The notes under the pieces: model-generated | Seen by the model: the letters and a program-made list of their open reading frames with translations, nothing else | Told to the model about the DNA's origin: nothing | Database searches by the model: none | Assembly (NCBI GenBank): GCA_021741245.1 | Contig: JAIOYF010000009.1 | Location: 62,001 to 126,000, forward strand | Direction of reading: 5' to 3' | Length of the DNA: 64,000 nt | Origin: Paracoccaceae bacterium | GTDB taxonomy: Bacteria > Pseudomonadota > Alphaproteobacteria > Rhodobacterales > Rhodobacteraceae | Part shown: piece after piece, positions 27,169 through 35,713 of the stretch | Layout: every line of letters begins with the position of its first letter | How positions within the stretch are numbered: position 1 is the first letter of the stretch | Program-made: the position numbers and the translations under genes

Positions 27169-28800
27169 ATGACCGAACTTCTGACATCTGCCCAAATGCG
27201 CGCCATCGAGGTGGCGGCGATCGCCTCGGTCGAGGTCACGGGGCTGGAGCTTATGGAACGCGCCGGGCAGGGCGTGGTCGACGCGATCTTTGAGGAATGG
27301 CCGGAACTGGCGGCCACCTCGCACCGGGCGGTGGTCCTTTGTGGCCCCGGAAACAACGGCGGCGACGGGTTTGTGGTCGCTCGATTGTTGAAGGCGTGGG
27401 GGTGGGAGGTGGGGATCTTCCTCTACGGCGCCCCGGAGCGGCTGCCGCCCGACGCAGGGGTGAACCATCAGCGGTGGCTGGGGATGGGGGAGGTGAGGCC
27501 CTGGCCCCGGCCGGACGATGACGCCCACCTTCCCCATGATCCATGGGCTTGTGATCTCATCGTAGATGCGGTGTTCGGCACCGGCTTGACGCGCGCTGTT
27601 CTCTTTGCAGATGCGAACTTCGGGCGCATGTTGCCGGAATGGGACCTGCGCGATGAGCCGGGTCGACCGAAGGTTGTCGCGGTGGACGTGCCAAGTGGAT
27701 TGTGTGCCGATAGCGGGCGCAGGCTTGCCGACAGCGACTCTCTTTGGGCTGATCTGACGGTGACCTTTCACTGCGCAAAGATCGGGCATTTTCTGGGTGA
27801 AGGCGAATTCCTGTCGGGCAAGGTTGTGGCCGTGCCCATTGGTCTTGCCTCAGGTGAGGACAGGGCGGGGCACGGGGCTCTCGATCCAACAACCCTGAAT
27901 CTGGATGTGTCGAAAGTGCGTCTTGTTGATCGTCCTCAGCCTTTGGCTTTGACAAAGTCGGGCGGCTGGGGGCGTCCCACCCACAAATATTCCCACGGTC
28001 ATGCCCTGATCCTTGCTGGACCCACCGGACGGGGCGGTGCTGCCCGACTTGCGGCGCGGGGGGCGCTTCGGATCGGGGCGGGGGTGGTGACGCTGGGGTG
28101 TCCGGTGGATGCGATCCCCGAGAACGCTGCACGGTTGGATGCAGTGATGTTGCGTGTGGTGGCGGGCTTGGAGGCCTTGGCCGGGGTTCTGGAGGACAAG
28201 CGCATCAATGCGCTGTGCCTTGGGCCGGGGATGGGAACCGGGGCGAGGGAGGCCGCACTTGTGGCGGCAGCGTTGCAGAGTCGGGGTGAACCCCGACCTA
28301 CGGTGCTGGACGCAGACGCGCTGACGATTCTGTCGCTGCACCCTGACCTGTTCGCGGCTCTGCATCGGGGGTGTGTTCTGACGCCTCATACGGGCGAATT
28401 TGCCCGGTTGTTTCCCGACATCGCGGCCAAACTTGTGGAACCTGCCACCAGGGGGCCAGCCTATTCCAAGGTGGATGCCTGCCGGGAGGCCGCGGCGCGG
28501 GCGGGCTGTGTTGTTCTTTACAAGGGGCCAGATACGGTGATCGCCGACCCGTCGAGCCGCTGCGCAATAAACGCTGCGCATTATGACCGTGCGGCCCCTT
28601 GGCTCGCCACGGCAGGGTCGGGCGATGTGCTGGCGGGGTTCATCACTGGTCTGCTCGCGCGCGGATTCTCGCCGTTTGACGCTGCCTGTTCGGCCGCATG
28701 GCTGCATGTCGAATGCGCGCGGTCCTTTGGTCCCGGATTGGTTGCCGAGGATTTACCTGAGGAGTTGCCAAAAGTTTTCAGAGCCTTGGGCTTAAAGTAA
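27169..28800 (+). CDS. nnr: Bifunctional NAD(P)H-hydrate epimerase / ADP-dependent dehydratase
   Basis: A 543-residue metabolite-repair fusion. The N-terminal YjeF_N domain (epimerase) has GPGNNGGDGFVVARLL and the VDAVFGTGL motif. The C-terminal ribokinase-like domain (dehydratase) has the GPGMGTG, DADAL, TPHTGEFARLF and GSGDVLAGFITGLLARG motifs. The ATG at 27169 is preferred; a GTG 30 bases upstream is possible. It is divergent from glnB. A GC hairpin and a palindromic repeat follow the stop. Confidence 0.93.
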   Translation: MTELLTSAQMRAIEVAAIASVEVTGLELMERAGQGVVDAIFEEWPELAATSHRAVVLCGPGNNGGDGFVVARLLKAWGWEVGIFLYGAPERLPPDAGVNHQRWLGMGEVRPWPRPDDDAHLPHDPWACDLIVDAVFGTGLTRAVLFADANFGRMLPEWDLRDEPGRPKVVAVDVPSGLCADSGRRLADSDSLWADLTVTFHCAKIGHFLGEGEFLSGKVVAVPIGLASGEDRAGHGALDPTTLNLDVSKVRLVDRPQPLALTKSGGWGRPTHKYSHGHALILAGPTGRGGAARLAARGALRIGAGVVTLGCPVDAIPENAARLDAVMLRVVAGLEALAGVLEDKRINALCLGPGMGTGAREAALVAAALQSRGEPRPTVLDADALTILSLHPDLFAALHRGCVLTPHTGEFARLFPDIAAKLVEPATRGPAYSKVDACREAAARAGCVVLYKGPDTVIADPSSRCAINAAHYDRAAPWLATAGSGDVLAGFITGLLARGFSPFDAACSAAWLHVECARSFGPGLVAEDLPEELPKVFRALGLK

Positions 28801-28801
28801 A

Positions 28802-28821
28802 GCCGCCCTCAGGGGGCGGCC
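28802..28821 (+). terminator. GC hairpin after nnr
   Basis: Stem GCCGCCC/GGGGCGGC with a TCAG loop lies directly after the nnr stop; the following palindrome supplies AT-rich sequence instead of a plain T-run. Confidence 0.55.
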
Positions 28822-28867
28822 CAAATTCTTTCGAAAGAATTTGCAAAATCCTTGCAAGGATTTTGGC
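28822..28867. repeat. Back-to-back palindrome repeat, copy B
   Basis: Two perfect 22-bp palindromes abut: half-sites CAAATTCTTTC/GAAAGAATTTG (28822-28843) and CAAAATCCTTG/CAAGGATTTTG (28844-28865), then GC. The layout matches copy A at 10239-10287. It sits between converging genes. Confidence 0.9.
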
Positions 28868-29353
28868 TCAGGCCTCAACCGTCGCCATGTCACACCCCAA
28901 TTCCAGACCGGCGGCATAGATGACTTCGGCCTCAGCAAACTGCAGCGTCACAAGGCGCACTTCGTCCACAGTCTCCACCTTGATGTACTCGCCATCCGCA
29001 AGTTTTTCGGCGGCCATCACGGCCTGCGTCAACCCTGCAATCGCTTTGGCGCGCCAGTCACGGACCAATATGGGCTGCTCGGGCGAGACGATCATATCTG
29101 CCTCGGGCCGATCCTTTCCCAACACGCCTTCTGAAATGCGCACAACGCGGGCATTCGTGACCACCGAGATTTCGACGCCCACGACAGTGCGGGCACCATT
29201 GCGGGTGATCATACGATCACCGGGGGCTACGAATTCCACCGGAACAGCGCCCGACAGGGTCAGCACAGTCGTTCCTGCGGCAAGACCGCAACGGGGCATG
29301 GTATGGTTTGCACGAATGCTGCCAGCCGTCATTCCCAAGGTCATATCGACCAT
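28868..29353 (-). CDS. Small Hint-domain protein
   Basis: A 161-residue protein that is almost only a Hint domain: CGLAAGTTVLTLSG with the possible nucleophilic Cys, PGDRMITRNG, and the block-B-like MIVSPEQPILV in which the usual His is Gln. It ends in LEFAEA-like sequence and CDMATVEA. It is shorter than the 335-residue relative at 7050-8057 and lacks its N-terminal region. The start at 29353 follows AAGGAGA. Self-processing is doubtful given the replaced His. Function unknown. Confidence 0.75.
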   Translation of the reverse strand: MVDMTLGMTAGSIRANHTMPRCGLAAGTTVLTLSGAVPVEFVAPGDRMITRNGARTVVGVEISVVTNARVVRISEGVLGKDRPEADMIVSPEQPILVRDWRAKAIAGLTQAVMAAEKLADGEYIKVETVDEVRLVTLQFAEAEVIYAAGLELGCDMATVEA

Positions 29354-29602
29354 CACGTGTCTCCTTGCCGTATTTCTTACTGCCTCAGTCTTTTTGCGGC
29401 AGACTATGGCATCATAATGGCTGTCGCGAGACAATGTTGGTTCCAATTGGGTTAAAAATTAGCCCATGTGGCTGGTGAGCCATCCTTTCGTCAGTTCGTT
29501 TTTTCCTCTCGCTTCCTCTCGTTGCCTTTGTTAGAAGGGCGCGGAAATTCAAGCTTTGCGTTTCTTGCCGGAGGGGGCGGGAGGGCAGGGCTTGAACAAA
29601 TT

Positions 29603-29687
29603 GCGGGTGTGGCGAAATTGGCAGACGCACCAGATTTAGGTTCTGGCGCCGAAAGGCGTGGGGGTTCAAGTCCCTCCACCCGCACCA
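29603..29687 (+). tRNA. tRNA-Leu (anticodon TAG)
   Basis: An 85-nt class II tRNA: acceptor GCGGGTG/CACCCGC, anticodon loop TTTAGGT (anticodon TAG), a long variable arm and encoded CCA. The trigger factor gene starts 23 bases downstream. Confidence 0.96.
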
Positions 29688-29710
29688 GTATGGATGAGAA
29701 GGACAACAAG

Positions 29711-31045
29711 ATGCAGGTCACCGAGACCCTGAACGACGGGCTGAAGCGCGGGTACACCATCACGGTGACGGCTGCCGAACTGGAAGTCAAAGTTCAGGAA
29801 AAGCTGGTCGAGGCGCAGCCCGAGATCGAGATGAAGGGTTTTCGCAAGGGCAAGGTGCCAATGGCAATCTTGCGCAAGCAGTTTGGCCAGCGCCTGATGG
29901 GCGACGCCATGCAAGAAGCCATTGATGGGGCGATGAAGGATCACTTCGACGCCACCGGCGACCGTCCGGCGCTGCAGCCGGAAGTCAAGATGGTGGGCGG
30001 CGACACCTGGGCCGAAGGTCAAGATGTCGTGGTCGAGATGTCCTATGACATGCTGCCGCCGATTCCAGAGGTTGATGCCACCAAGATCACGCTGGATCGT
30101 CTGATCGTGAAAGCGGACGATGCCTCGGTGGAAGAGGCTCTGGCCAATCTGGCAACGTCTGCCCAGAACTTTGAAGATCGCGAAGAAGGTGCTGCAGCCC
30201 AGGACGGCGATCAGGTTGTGATCGACTTCAAGGGTTCGGTCGACGGCGATTATTTCGAAGGCGGCACGGGTACGGATTATCCGCTGGTTTTGGGGTCGAA
30301 CTCGTTCATTCCGGGCTTTGAGGCGCAGCTTGTCGGTGCCAAGGCTGGTGATGAGGTCAAGGTCGACGTCTCCTTCCCCGAGGCTTATGGTGCAGCACAT
30401 CTGGCAGGCAAGGCGGCTGTGTTTGAATGCACGGTGAAAGCGGTCAAGGCAGCCAAACCTGCCGAGATCAATGATGAATTGGCGACGAAGTATGGTGCTG
30501 AAGATTTGGCGGCCCTCAAAGGGCAAATTGCCGAGCGTCTTGAGGCAGAATACAAGGGCGCTTCCCGGTCTGTCATGAAGCGTGCGCTGTTGGATCAACT
30601 GGACGGTCTGGTGAAGTTTGAATTGCCAGCGGCTTTGGTTGAGGCCGAGGCAAACCAGATTGCGCACCAACTATGGCACGAAGAGCATCCCGAAGAGCAT
30701 GGCCACAACCATGACAACATCGAGCCTTCGGATGAGCACAAGACCTTGGCCGAGCGTCGGGTTCGCCTTGGGTTGTTGCTGGCCGAAATCGGTCGCAAGG
30801 CCGAAGTGACCGTGACCGATGCGGAAATGACCCAAGCCGTTCTGAACGCGGCACGTCAATATCCGGGACAAGAGCGTCAGTTCTTTGAATTCGTTCAAAA
30901 GAACCAGCAAATGCAGCAGCAGTTGCGGGCGCCTTTGTTCGAGGACAAGGTTGTTGATCACATCGTGGCAGGCGCCACCGTGACCGACAAGGACGTGAGC
31001 AAAGAAGATCTGCAAAAGGCCATTGAGGCCTTGGACGAAATGTGA
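29711..31045 (+). CDS. tig: Trigger factor
   Basis: A 444-residue ribosome-associated chaperone and prolyl isomerase. The ribosome-docking signature is GFRKGKVP (about 46-53) in the N-terminal domain. The FKBP domain covers about 150-235 ([20 protein letters not shown]), and the C-terminal chaperone domain includes a His/Glu-rich stretch ([13 protein letters not shown]) seen in related alphaproteobacteria. The start at 29711 has an AAGGA site and matches the family N-terminus. Confidence 0.96.
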   Translation: MQVTETLNDGLKRGYTITVTAAELEVKVQEKLVEAQPEIEMKGFRKGKVPMAILRKQFGQRLMGDAMQEAIDGAMKDHFDATGDRPALQPEVKMVGGDTWAEGQDVVVEMSYDMLPPIPEVDATKITLDRLIVKADDASVEEALANLATSAQNFEDREEGAAAQDGDQVVIDFKGSVDGDYFEGGTGTDYPLVLGSNSFIPGFEAQLVGAKAGDEVKVDVSFPEAYGAAHLAGKAAVFECTVKAVKAAKPAEINDELATKYGAEDLAALKGQIAERLEAEYKGASRSVMKRALLDQLDGLVKFELPAALVEAEANQIAHQLWHEEHPEEHGHNHDNIEPSDEHKTLAERRVRLGLLLAEIGRKAEVTVTDAEMTQAVLNAARQYPGQERQFFEFVQKNQQMQQQLRAPLFEDKVVDHIVAGATVTDKDVSKEDLQKAIEALDEM

Positions 31046-31083
31046 TCCGCGCGATCTGATCGCCAGATTACACTTGTGACAAG

Positions 31084-31110
31084 GGGCCGCACCATGGGTG
31101 CGGCCCTTTT
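31084..31110 (+). terminator. Terminator of tig
   Basis: Perfect 10-bp stem GGGCCGCACC/GGTGCGGCCC with a 3-base loop and TTTT tail, 38 bases after the tig stop. Confidence 0.9.
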
Positions 31111-31231
31111 GCTTGATCCGCGCCCATGTGTGAAGCTATGCTTTTACCTGCGGCACTGCCGTCATTCCCCAAAATTTTTGTAAACGCCCCCGGCGACCGT
31201 CTGGTCGGATGGGGCCATTGGTTGTGAGAAC

Positions 31232-31762
31232 ATGATGTCCCAAATCGAAAAAGCCCGCCATTTTGCCCACGTCGCCCATCAAGGCCAAACCCGCAAAGGA
31301 TTGGGGGCCGAACCTTACGTCATTCATCTGGAGGAGGTGGTCGCCTTTGTGACCCAGTTTGGCGGCACAGAGACTGCCATCGTGGCCGCGTGGCTGCATG
31401 ACACGGTCGAGGATTGCGATGTAACCCGGGCCGACGTTGTTGATGCCTTTGGTGAGGCCGTGGCCGCGGTGGTGATGGAGTTGACGGATGACAAATCCTT
31501 GCCAAAGGCCGAGCGGAAGCGGCTTCAGATCGTCAATGCGCCAAAGAAATCCCCGGAAGCCGCGTTGATAAAGCTGTGTGACAAGATGTCGAACGTCCGG
31601 GCGGTTGGTCTGAACCCGCCCTTGCATTGGCCGGCAGAGCGCAAGCACGCCTATGTTGAGTGGGCAGAAGCCGTCGTGGCCGCGTTGCCAGATGTGCCAC
31701 AGGTTGCACGTCTGGCTTTTGCCCAAGCCGTTCAGGCGACGCGTGGGGCGTTGTCTGCCTGA
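31232..31762 (+). CDS. HD-domain protein, small alarmone hydrolase (Mesh1) type
   Basis: A 176-residue HD phosphohydrolase with the stand-alone arrangement of Mesh1/SAH enzymes, which remove the 3'-pyrophosphate of ppGpp. Motifs in order: HQGQTRK (16-22), PYVIHL with metal ligand His32, HD at 56-57, ED at 60-61, and Asp117 in LCDKMSN. No synthetase, TGS or ACT domain is present. Substrate is inferred from motif pattern; a related nucleotide or NADPH could be used. Its 3' end overlaps the converging permease gene by 31 bases. Confidence 0.82.
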   Translation: MMSQIEKARHFAHVAHQGQTRKGLGAEPYVIHLEEVVAFVTQFGGTETAIVAAWLHDTVEDCDVTRADVVDAFGEAVAAVVMELTDDKSLPKAERKRLQIVNAPKKSPEAALIKLCDKMSNVRAVGLNPPLHWPAERKHAYVEWAEAVVAALPDVPQVARLAFAQAVQATRGALSA

Positions 31763-32766
31763 GGCTCCGTCAGGATGTCAATGTCTTGCGGCGGCAATAG
31801 CGGCACGGAAACCTGTTCGAATGCGGGTGGCAGATCGTTGACCTTTTCACGCCACAGAACCATCAGACCCGCGAGAACGATGATGCAGATTCCGATCCAG
31901 CCGATACTGTCGGGCCATTCACCAAAGAACGCCCATCCCCAAAAGACGCCCCAGATCATGAAGCTGTATTCAAAGGGGGCTACGGCATTGCTGTCTGCAA
32001 TCCGGTAGGCTTGGGTCAAAAGTGTCAGTCCAAGGGCCGCGATGACGCCGCAGCCACACATCAGGGCTGCGTCTTGGGGGGTAGGCCAGACCCAAGCCCG
32101 AAGAAGGAACGCAACCGAAGGATGGGTGCCTTGGGCAAAGCGGCCATCACCCATGCCGATCGCCATTGCCCCGGCGATCACCAAAAAGACGAAATTGCCC
32201 CAAAAGGCCATAGCCACGGCCGTTTCAGTTTGGCCCAGCCTGCGGGCAAAGATCATCGACAGACCATAGGCCAAACCTGACAAAACTGACAGCAGCGCCG
32301 CCCATTCAAACAGATTGCCACCGGGGCGCACCATGACGATCACCCCCCCAAATCCGGCCAGAACCGCCAGCCACCGCCGCCAGCCCACAGTTTCTTTCAA
32401 CATGAAAACCGACAAGACGGTGATGAAAAGAGGGGCCGAGAAGTAAAGCGCCACCGTCGTCGCCAATGGCAAGGCGGGCAGGGCGAGGTAATAGGCCCCA
32501 TAGGCCAGAAACATCACCACCCCGCGGCCGAGCATCGCCCACGTGCCGGGCGTGAAAAAGGTGCGAAGCCCGCCATCCCACACCCCAAGCAGGGCCAATA
32601 TCGGTGCGGCGGTCAGTCCGCGCAGAACCATCGCCTCGCTGAGTGGGTAGCTGCCGGACAAAAGCTTCAGGATCATGTCCTGGACCGAGAACAGGCCGAT
32701 CCCGGCACAAAGGCAAAAGATGCCTAGGGCAGTGTCATGCCGGGTTAGGGATGCTTTGGCTGTCAT
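31732..32766 (-). CDS. DMT-superfamily permease (EamA domains)
   Basis: A 344-residue inner-membrane protein with ten predicted helices in two EamA halves (first ending near PALPLATTVALYFSAPLF, second near NAVAPFEYSFMIWGVFWGW). Family members export metabolites, amino acids or take up nucleotides, so substrate is open. A 40-residue cytoplasmic tail after WREKVNDLPPAF is longer than usual. The coding end overlaps the HD-domain gene tail to tail. Confidence 0.85.
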   Translation of the reverse strand: MTAKASLTRHDTALGIFCLCAGIGLFSVQDMILKLLSGSYPLSEAMVLRGLTAAPILALLGVWDGGLRTFFTPGTWAMLGRGVVMFLAYGAYYLALPALPLATTVALYFSAPLFITVLSVFMLKETVGWRRWLAVLAGFGGVIVMVRPGGNLFEWAALLSVLSGLAYGLSMIFARRLGQTETAVAMAFWGNFVFLVIAGAMAIGMGDGRFAQGTHPSVAFLLRAWVWPTPQDAALMCGCGVIAALGLTLLTQAYRIADSNAVAPFEYSFMIWGVFWGWAFFGEWPDSIGWIGICIIVLAGLMVLWREKVNDLPPAFEQVSVPLLPPQDIDILTEPQADNAPRVA

Positions 32767-32881
32767 GGGCGTGGGCTGGTCCGTCGCGAAAACTCAACGA
32801 CATTCATCCATGCCAAGAGCAAAGTTGCGCCCTCTTTTACGACATTCGCCACGTCGGTGTTGGCCCCTTTGGGGGTGATCC

Positions 32882-33283
32882 CTAGGGGGACGGTCGCGCC
32901 TTGACAAAACGGGCGGAGAAATCCTTGGGCTTTGCAGCCATCATTCCACTGCCATTCCCAAAATCAGTGTTCTTCAGTTGCGCCTCGATCTGGCTTGCGA
33001 TGGCCTGACTGTCGGGCATCTGGCCAAGAGCGCCAATTCCACCATTGGAGGGGTCTGCCATTGGCATGCCGGATACAGACCCACCGCCGGGCATCAACGC
33101 CATTGCACTGTTCATGAATTGCGTAAACAGCGTTGGGTCAGTCGCACCCGTAGGCAGTCCAGCGGAGAGGACAGCGCCACCGCTGCCCGCGGCGGTCTGT
33201 GACTGACCACTCATCATCTCCATTTTCCAGACGAACGCGCAGGCGCTGATCGTCAGCGATAAGACAAACATGATAAGTCGCAT
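32882..33283 (-). CDS. Hypothetical membrane-anchored or lipoprotein
   Basis: A 133-residue protein with a hydrophobic N-terminus ending in TISAC, which could be a lipobox, or an uncleaved anchor continuing into AFVWKMEMM. The rest is Gly/Ser/Ala/Met-rich, low in charge until KPKDFSARFVKARPSP at the end. The ATG at 33283 follows a strong GGAGG, although the frame is open further upstream. No known domain recognised. It lies downstream of rplI in the same direction but behind its terminator. Confidence 0.65.
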   Translation of the reverse strand: MRLIMFVLSLTISACAFVWKMEMMSGQSQTAAGSGGAVLSAGLPTGATDPTLFTQFMNSAMALMPGGGSVSGMPMADPSNGGIGALGQMPDSQAIASQIEAQLKNTDFGNGSGMMAAKPKDFSARFVKARPSP

Positions 33284-33417
33284 GGCCCCCTCCTTTCCTT
33301 TGTTATCGTGGACCCAAGGAAGAGATGAAAAGGCGGCGTTAGTAGGGCGATGTCTGGACCTTTGCATGGTTTCATCTGGCCTCAGAGGACCCGGGAAAGT
33401 GACCGTCGCAAAGAAAA

Positions 33418-33445
33418 AGCCGCGCCAAAACTCTGGCGCGGCTTT
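33418..33445 (-). terminator. Terminator of rpsF-rpsR-rplI operon
   Basis: Perfect 10-bp stem AGCCGCGCCA/TGGCGCGGCT with a 6-base loop and A/T runs on both sides, 23 bases beyond the rplI stop on the minus strand. Confidence 0.9.
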
Positions 33446-33467
33446 CCCTTTTGTCCATCGAAATGGA

Positions 33468-34037
33468 TCAGTCTTCTTGTGCAGCGCCGCCCAGATCGTC
33501 GAACAATTCTGCAATCTCGAAGTCAGCCGCAGCTTCAGCTTCTGCCGCCAGTTCCTGGATCGACTTGCCCGACGCTTGCAGTTCAGCTTCTTCAGCCGAG
33601 CGTGCAACGTTCAGGTTGATGCGCACAACGACTTCGGGGTGCAGAACGACCGATACCGAATGAATGCCGAGATCTTTGATCGGCTTATCCAGAACGACCT
33701 GACCACGGTTGACGGTAAAGCCGCCAGCGGTTGCGACATCTGCTGCGTCACGCGTGGTGACGGAGCCATAGAGCGCGCCCGAATCAGAGGCAGAGCGGAT
33801 GATGACATAGGTTTGTCCATCCAACTTTGCGCCGACAGCTTCGGCTTCTTTGCGGGTCTCAAGGTTCTGCGCCTCAAGCTGGGCTTTCTTTGCTTCAAAC
33901 GACTTGATGTTGGAGTCGTTTGCGCGCAGCGCCTTGCCCTGTGGCAACAGGTAGTTGCGGGCATAGCCGTCTTTGACTTTGACGACTTCACCCATTTGGC
34001 CAAGCTTGGCCACACGTTCCAAAAGGATCACTTGCAT
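33468..34037 (-). CDS. rplI: 50S ribosomal protein L9
   Basis: A 189-residue ribosomal protein. The N-terminal domain [30 protein letters not shown] is the L9 signature. The C-terminal rRNA-binding domain is followed by an acidic extension ([19 protein letters not shown]) of about 40 residues beyond the enteric protein, usual for alphaproteobacteria. Last gene of rpsF-rpsR-rplI. Confidence 0.97.
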   Translation of the reverse strand: MQVILLERVAKLGQMGEVVKVKDGYARNYLLPQGKALRANDSNIKSFEAKKAQLEAQNLETRKEAEAVGAKLDGQTYVIIRSASDSGALYGSVTTRDAADVATAGGFTVNRGQVVLDKPIKDLGIHSVSVVLHPEVVVRINLNVARSAEEAELQASGKSIQELAAEAEAAADFEIAELFDDLGGAAQED

Positions 34038-34049
34038 GTCTGGTGCTCC

Positions 34050-34277
34050 TTATTTCACGGCATAGGGGAGCAGGGCGAGGAAGCGGGCGCGTTTGATTGC
34101 GGTCGCCAGTTCACGCTGCTTTTTTGCCGAGACGGCGGTGATACGCGATGGCACGATCTTGCCGCGCTCAGAGATATAGCGCTGCAGCAGACGTGTGTCT
34201 TTGTAGTCAATCGCTGGCGCATTGTCACCCGAGAAGGGGCAAACCTTGCGGCGGCGGAAAAATGGTTTGTTCGCCAT
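34050..34277 (-). CDS. rpsR: 30S ribosomal protein S18
   Basis: A 75-residue protein binding the 30S platform with S6. The [24 protein letters not shown] start and [24 protein letters not shown] core are canonical. It lies 12 bases upstream of rplI. Confidence 0.97.
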   Translation of the reverse strand: MANKPFFRRRKVCPFSGDNAPAIDYKDTRLLQRYISERGKIVPSRITAVSAKKQRELATAIKRARFLALLPYAVK

Positions 34278-34306
34278 GGTTTATTGTCCTTTCCTAAGGC
34301 TGATGA

Positions 34307-34756
34307 TCAACGACGCGGGCCGCGGTCTGCACCGCGATCACCCCGGTCCGGGCGATCACCGCCAAAGCTTGGGCGCTCACGACGTTCACCGCCAAAGCCA
34401 CCGCGATCGTCACGGTCGCCACGCTCACGCTCGTCGCGCTTTTGCATCTGGACCGAAGGGCCCTCGCCGTGGGCGTCAACCTTGATGGTCAAAACGCGCA
34501 TCACGTCGTCATGCAGGCGCATCAGGCGTTCCATTTCCTGAACGGCGGCCGAGGGTGCATCCGTTTTCAGAAAGGCATAGTGGCCTTTGCGGTTCTTGTT
34601 GATCTTGTAGGCCATGGTCTTCACGCCCCAGTATTCGGATTCGACGATCTTGCCGCCGTTGTCCGTAAGTACTGCTGAGAAGTGTTCGACAAGGCCTTCG
34701 GCCTGCGTGTTGGAAAGATCCTGACGCGCAATAAAGACATGCTCGTATAGCGGCAT
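34307..34756 (-). CDS. rpsF: 30S ribosomal protein S6 with Arg/Gly/Asp-rich tail
   Basis: A 149-residue protein; the folded S6 domain ([14 protein letters not shown]... to VLTIKVD) ends near residue 95. The remaining tail is low-complexity RGD/RDDRGG repeats, longer than the E. coli protein's glutamate tail. First gene of its operon; a promoter is predicted about 110 bases upstream. Confidence 0.96.
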   Translation of the reverse strand: MPLYEHVFIARQDLSNTQAEGLVEHFSAVLTDNGGKIVESEYWGVKTMAYKINKNRKGHYAFLKTDAPSAAVQEMERLMRLHDDVMRVLTIKVDAHGEGPSVQMQKRDERERGDRDDRGGFGGERRERPSFGGDRPDRGDRGADRGPRR

Positions 34757-35059
34757 GTAACGTCCTTCATGTTTCGGGCGGCTTCAAAGACCGGGCATTT
34801 TGCCTTTCCGCGGCCCGGCACACGAGAGGCTACGCCAGTTCACGTGATATGCGGAAAGGATGCGGCCTTATACAGGCTGGGGTCTTTGATGCAAGGCTTC
34901 ATATCCTGCGGCGCAAAGCTGCCGTAGTCACGCGGGCTTGATGTTCGTTTTCGCGCAGCCTCTGTTGGGAGGTGTGCAATTGAGGGGTGCTGCCACACAG
35001 GGCAGAACCACAGGCAGAGCGGCCAGTAAAGGCCCCTGTATAAACCGGAGAGTTCCAGA
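34757..35059. other. Divergent intergenic region, rpsF / yceI
   Basis: About 300 bases with the rpsF promoter in the middle. A minus-strand open frame runs through it into the YceI gene but is not codon-like and has no ribosome site. I see no RNA gene. Confidence 0.5.
34867..34894 (-). promoter_or_regulatory. Predicted promoter of rpsF operon
   Basis: On the minus strand, TTGCAT (34894-34889) and TATAAG (34872-34867) are 16 bases apart, close to sigma-70 consensus, about 110 bases before rpsF. Confidence 0.6.
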
Positions 35060-35632
35060 ATGCGTTTTTCCCACATTGCCCTGCTGACCACACTTGCCGC
35101 AACCCCCGCCTTTGCCGAAGCTGAAAAATACACCCTTGATGCAAGTCACAGCCAGATTGTATTTTCCTACAACCATTTGGGTTATTCAACGGGCACGGGC
35201 ATGTTCTCGGGCTTTAACGGTGAGATCATGTTTGATCAGGCAGATCCGGCAGCATCCTCGGTCACCGTGTCTTTCCCGGTCAGAACAATGCTGACCGGTT
35301 GGCAAGAGCGTTTCGATCACTTCATGTCGCCCGACTTTTTCGGCGCGGCAGAGGATGAGATGGTGACCTTCACCTCAACCGCCATCGAAGTGACGGGCGA
35401 AAAGACGGCCAAGATCACGGGTGATCTGACGCTGAACGAAGTCACCAAGTCGGTGGTTCTGGATGCTGTCGTGAACCAAGTGGGTGACCATCCGATGGCA
35501 AACATGCCTTGGGCGGGCTTTAGTGCCACGACCACGCTGCTGCGGTCGGACTTCAACCTTGGGCTTTTCGCCCCCTTCGTCTCGGATGAAGTGGACGTGA
35601 ACATCTCGGTCGAGGCGATGAAGGCCGAGTAA
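35060..35632 (+). CDS. Periplasmic YceI-family protein
   Basis: A 190-residue exported lipocalin-like protein. The signal peptide is MRFSHIALLTTLAATPAFA, and the mature part starts EAEKYTLDASHSQIVFSYNH, the family hallmark. YceI proteins bind polyisoprenoids such as quinone-related chains. The GGAGAG site fixes the start. It converges with a fusion gene that contains a second YceI domain attached to cytochrome b561, so the two may act in the same quinone or electron process. Confidence 0.9.
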   Translation: MRFSHIALLTTLAATPAFAEAEKYTLDASHSQIVFSYNHLGYSTGTGMFSGFNGEIMFDQADPAASSVTVSFPVRTMLTGWQERFDHFMSPDFFGAAEDEMVTFTSTAIEVTGEKTAKITGDLTLNEVTKSVVLDAVVNQVGDHPMANMPWAGFSATTTLLRSDFNLGLFAPFVSDEVDVNISVEAMKAE

Positions 35633-35653
35633 GCGCCCGCTTGTTACACACGC

Positions 35654-35688
35654 AAAAAGGCCGCCAAGTAACTGGCGGCCTTTTTTTT
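35654..35688. terminator. Bidirectional terminator between the two YceI genes
   Basis: A perfect stem AAAAAGGCCGCCA/TGGCGGCCTTTTT with a 6-base loop and T8 tract, placed between converging genes. Confidence 0.92.
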
Positions 35689-35713
35689 GGGCAATGCAGG
35701 GTTTGCGGTCCGA

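Noticed and set aside
34840-35133. 97-codon minus-strand frame upstream of rpsF
   Set aside because: Runs through the rpsF promoter and the YceI signal peptide; no ribosome site.
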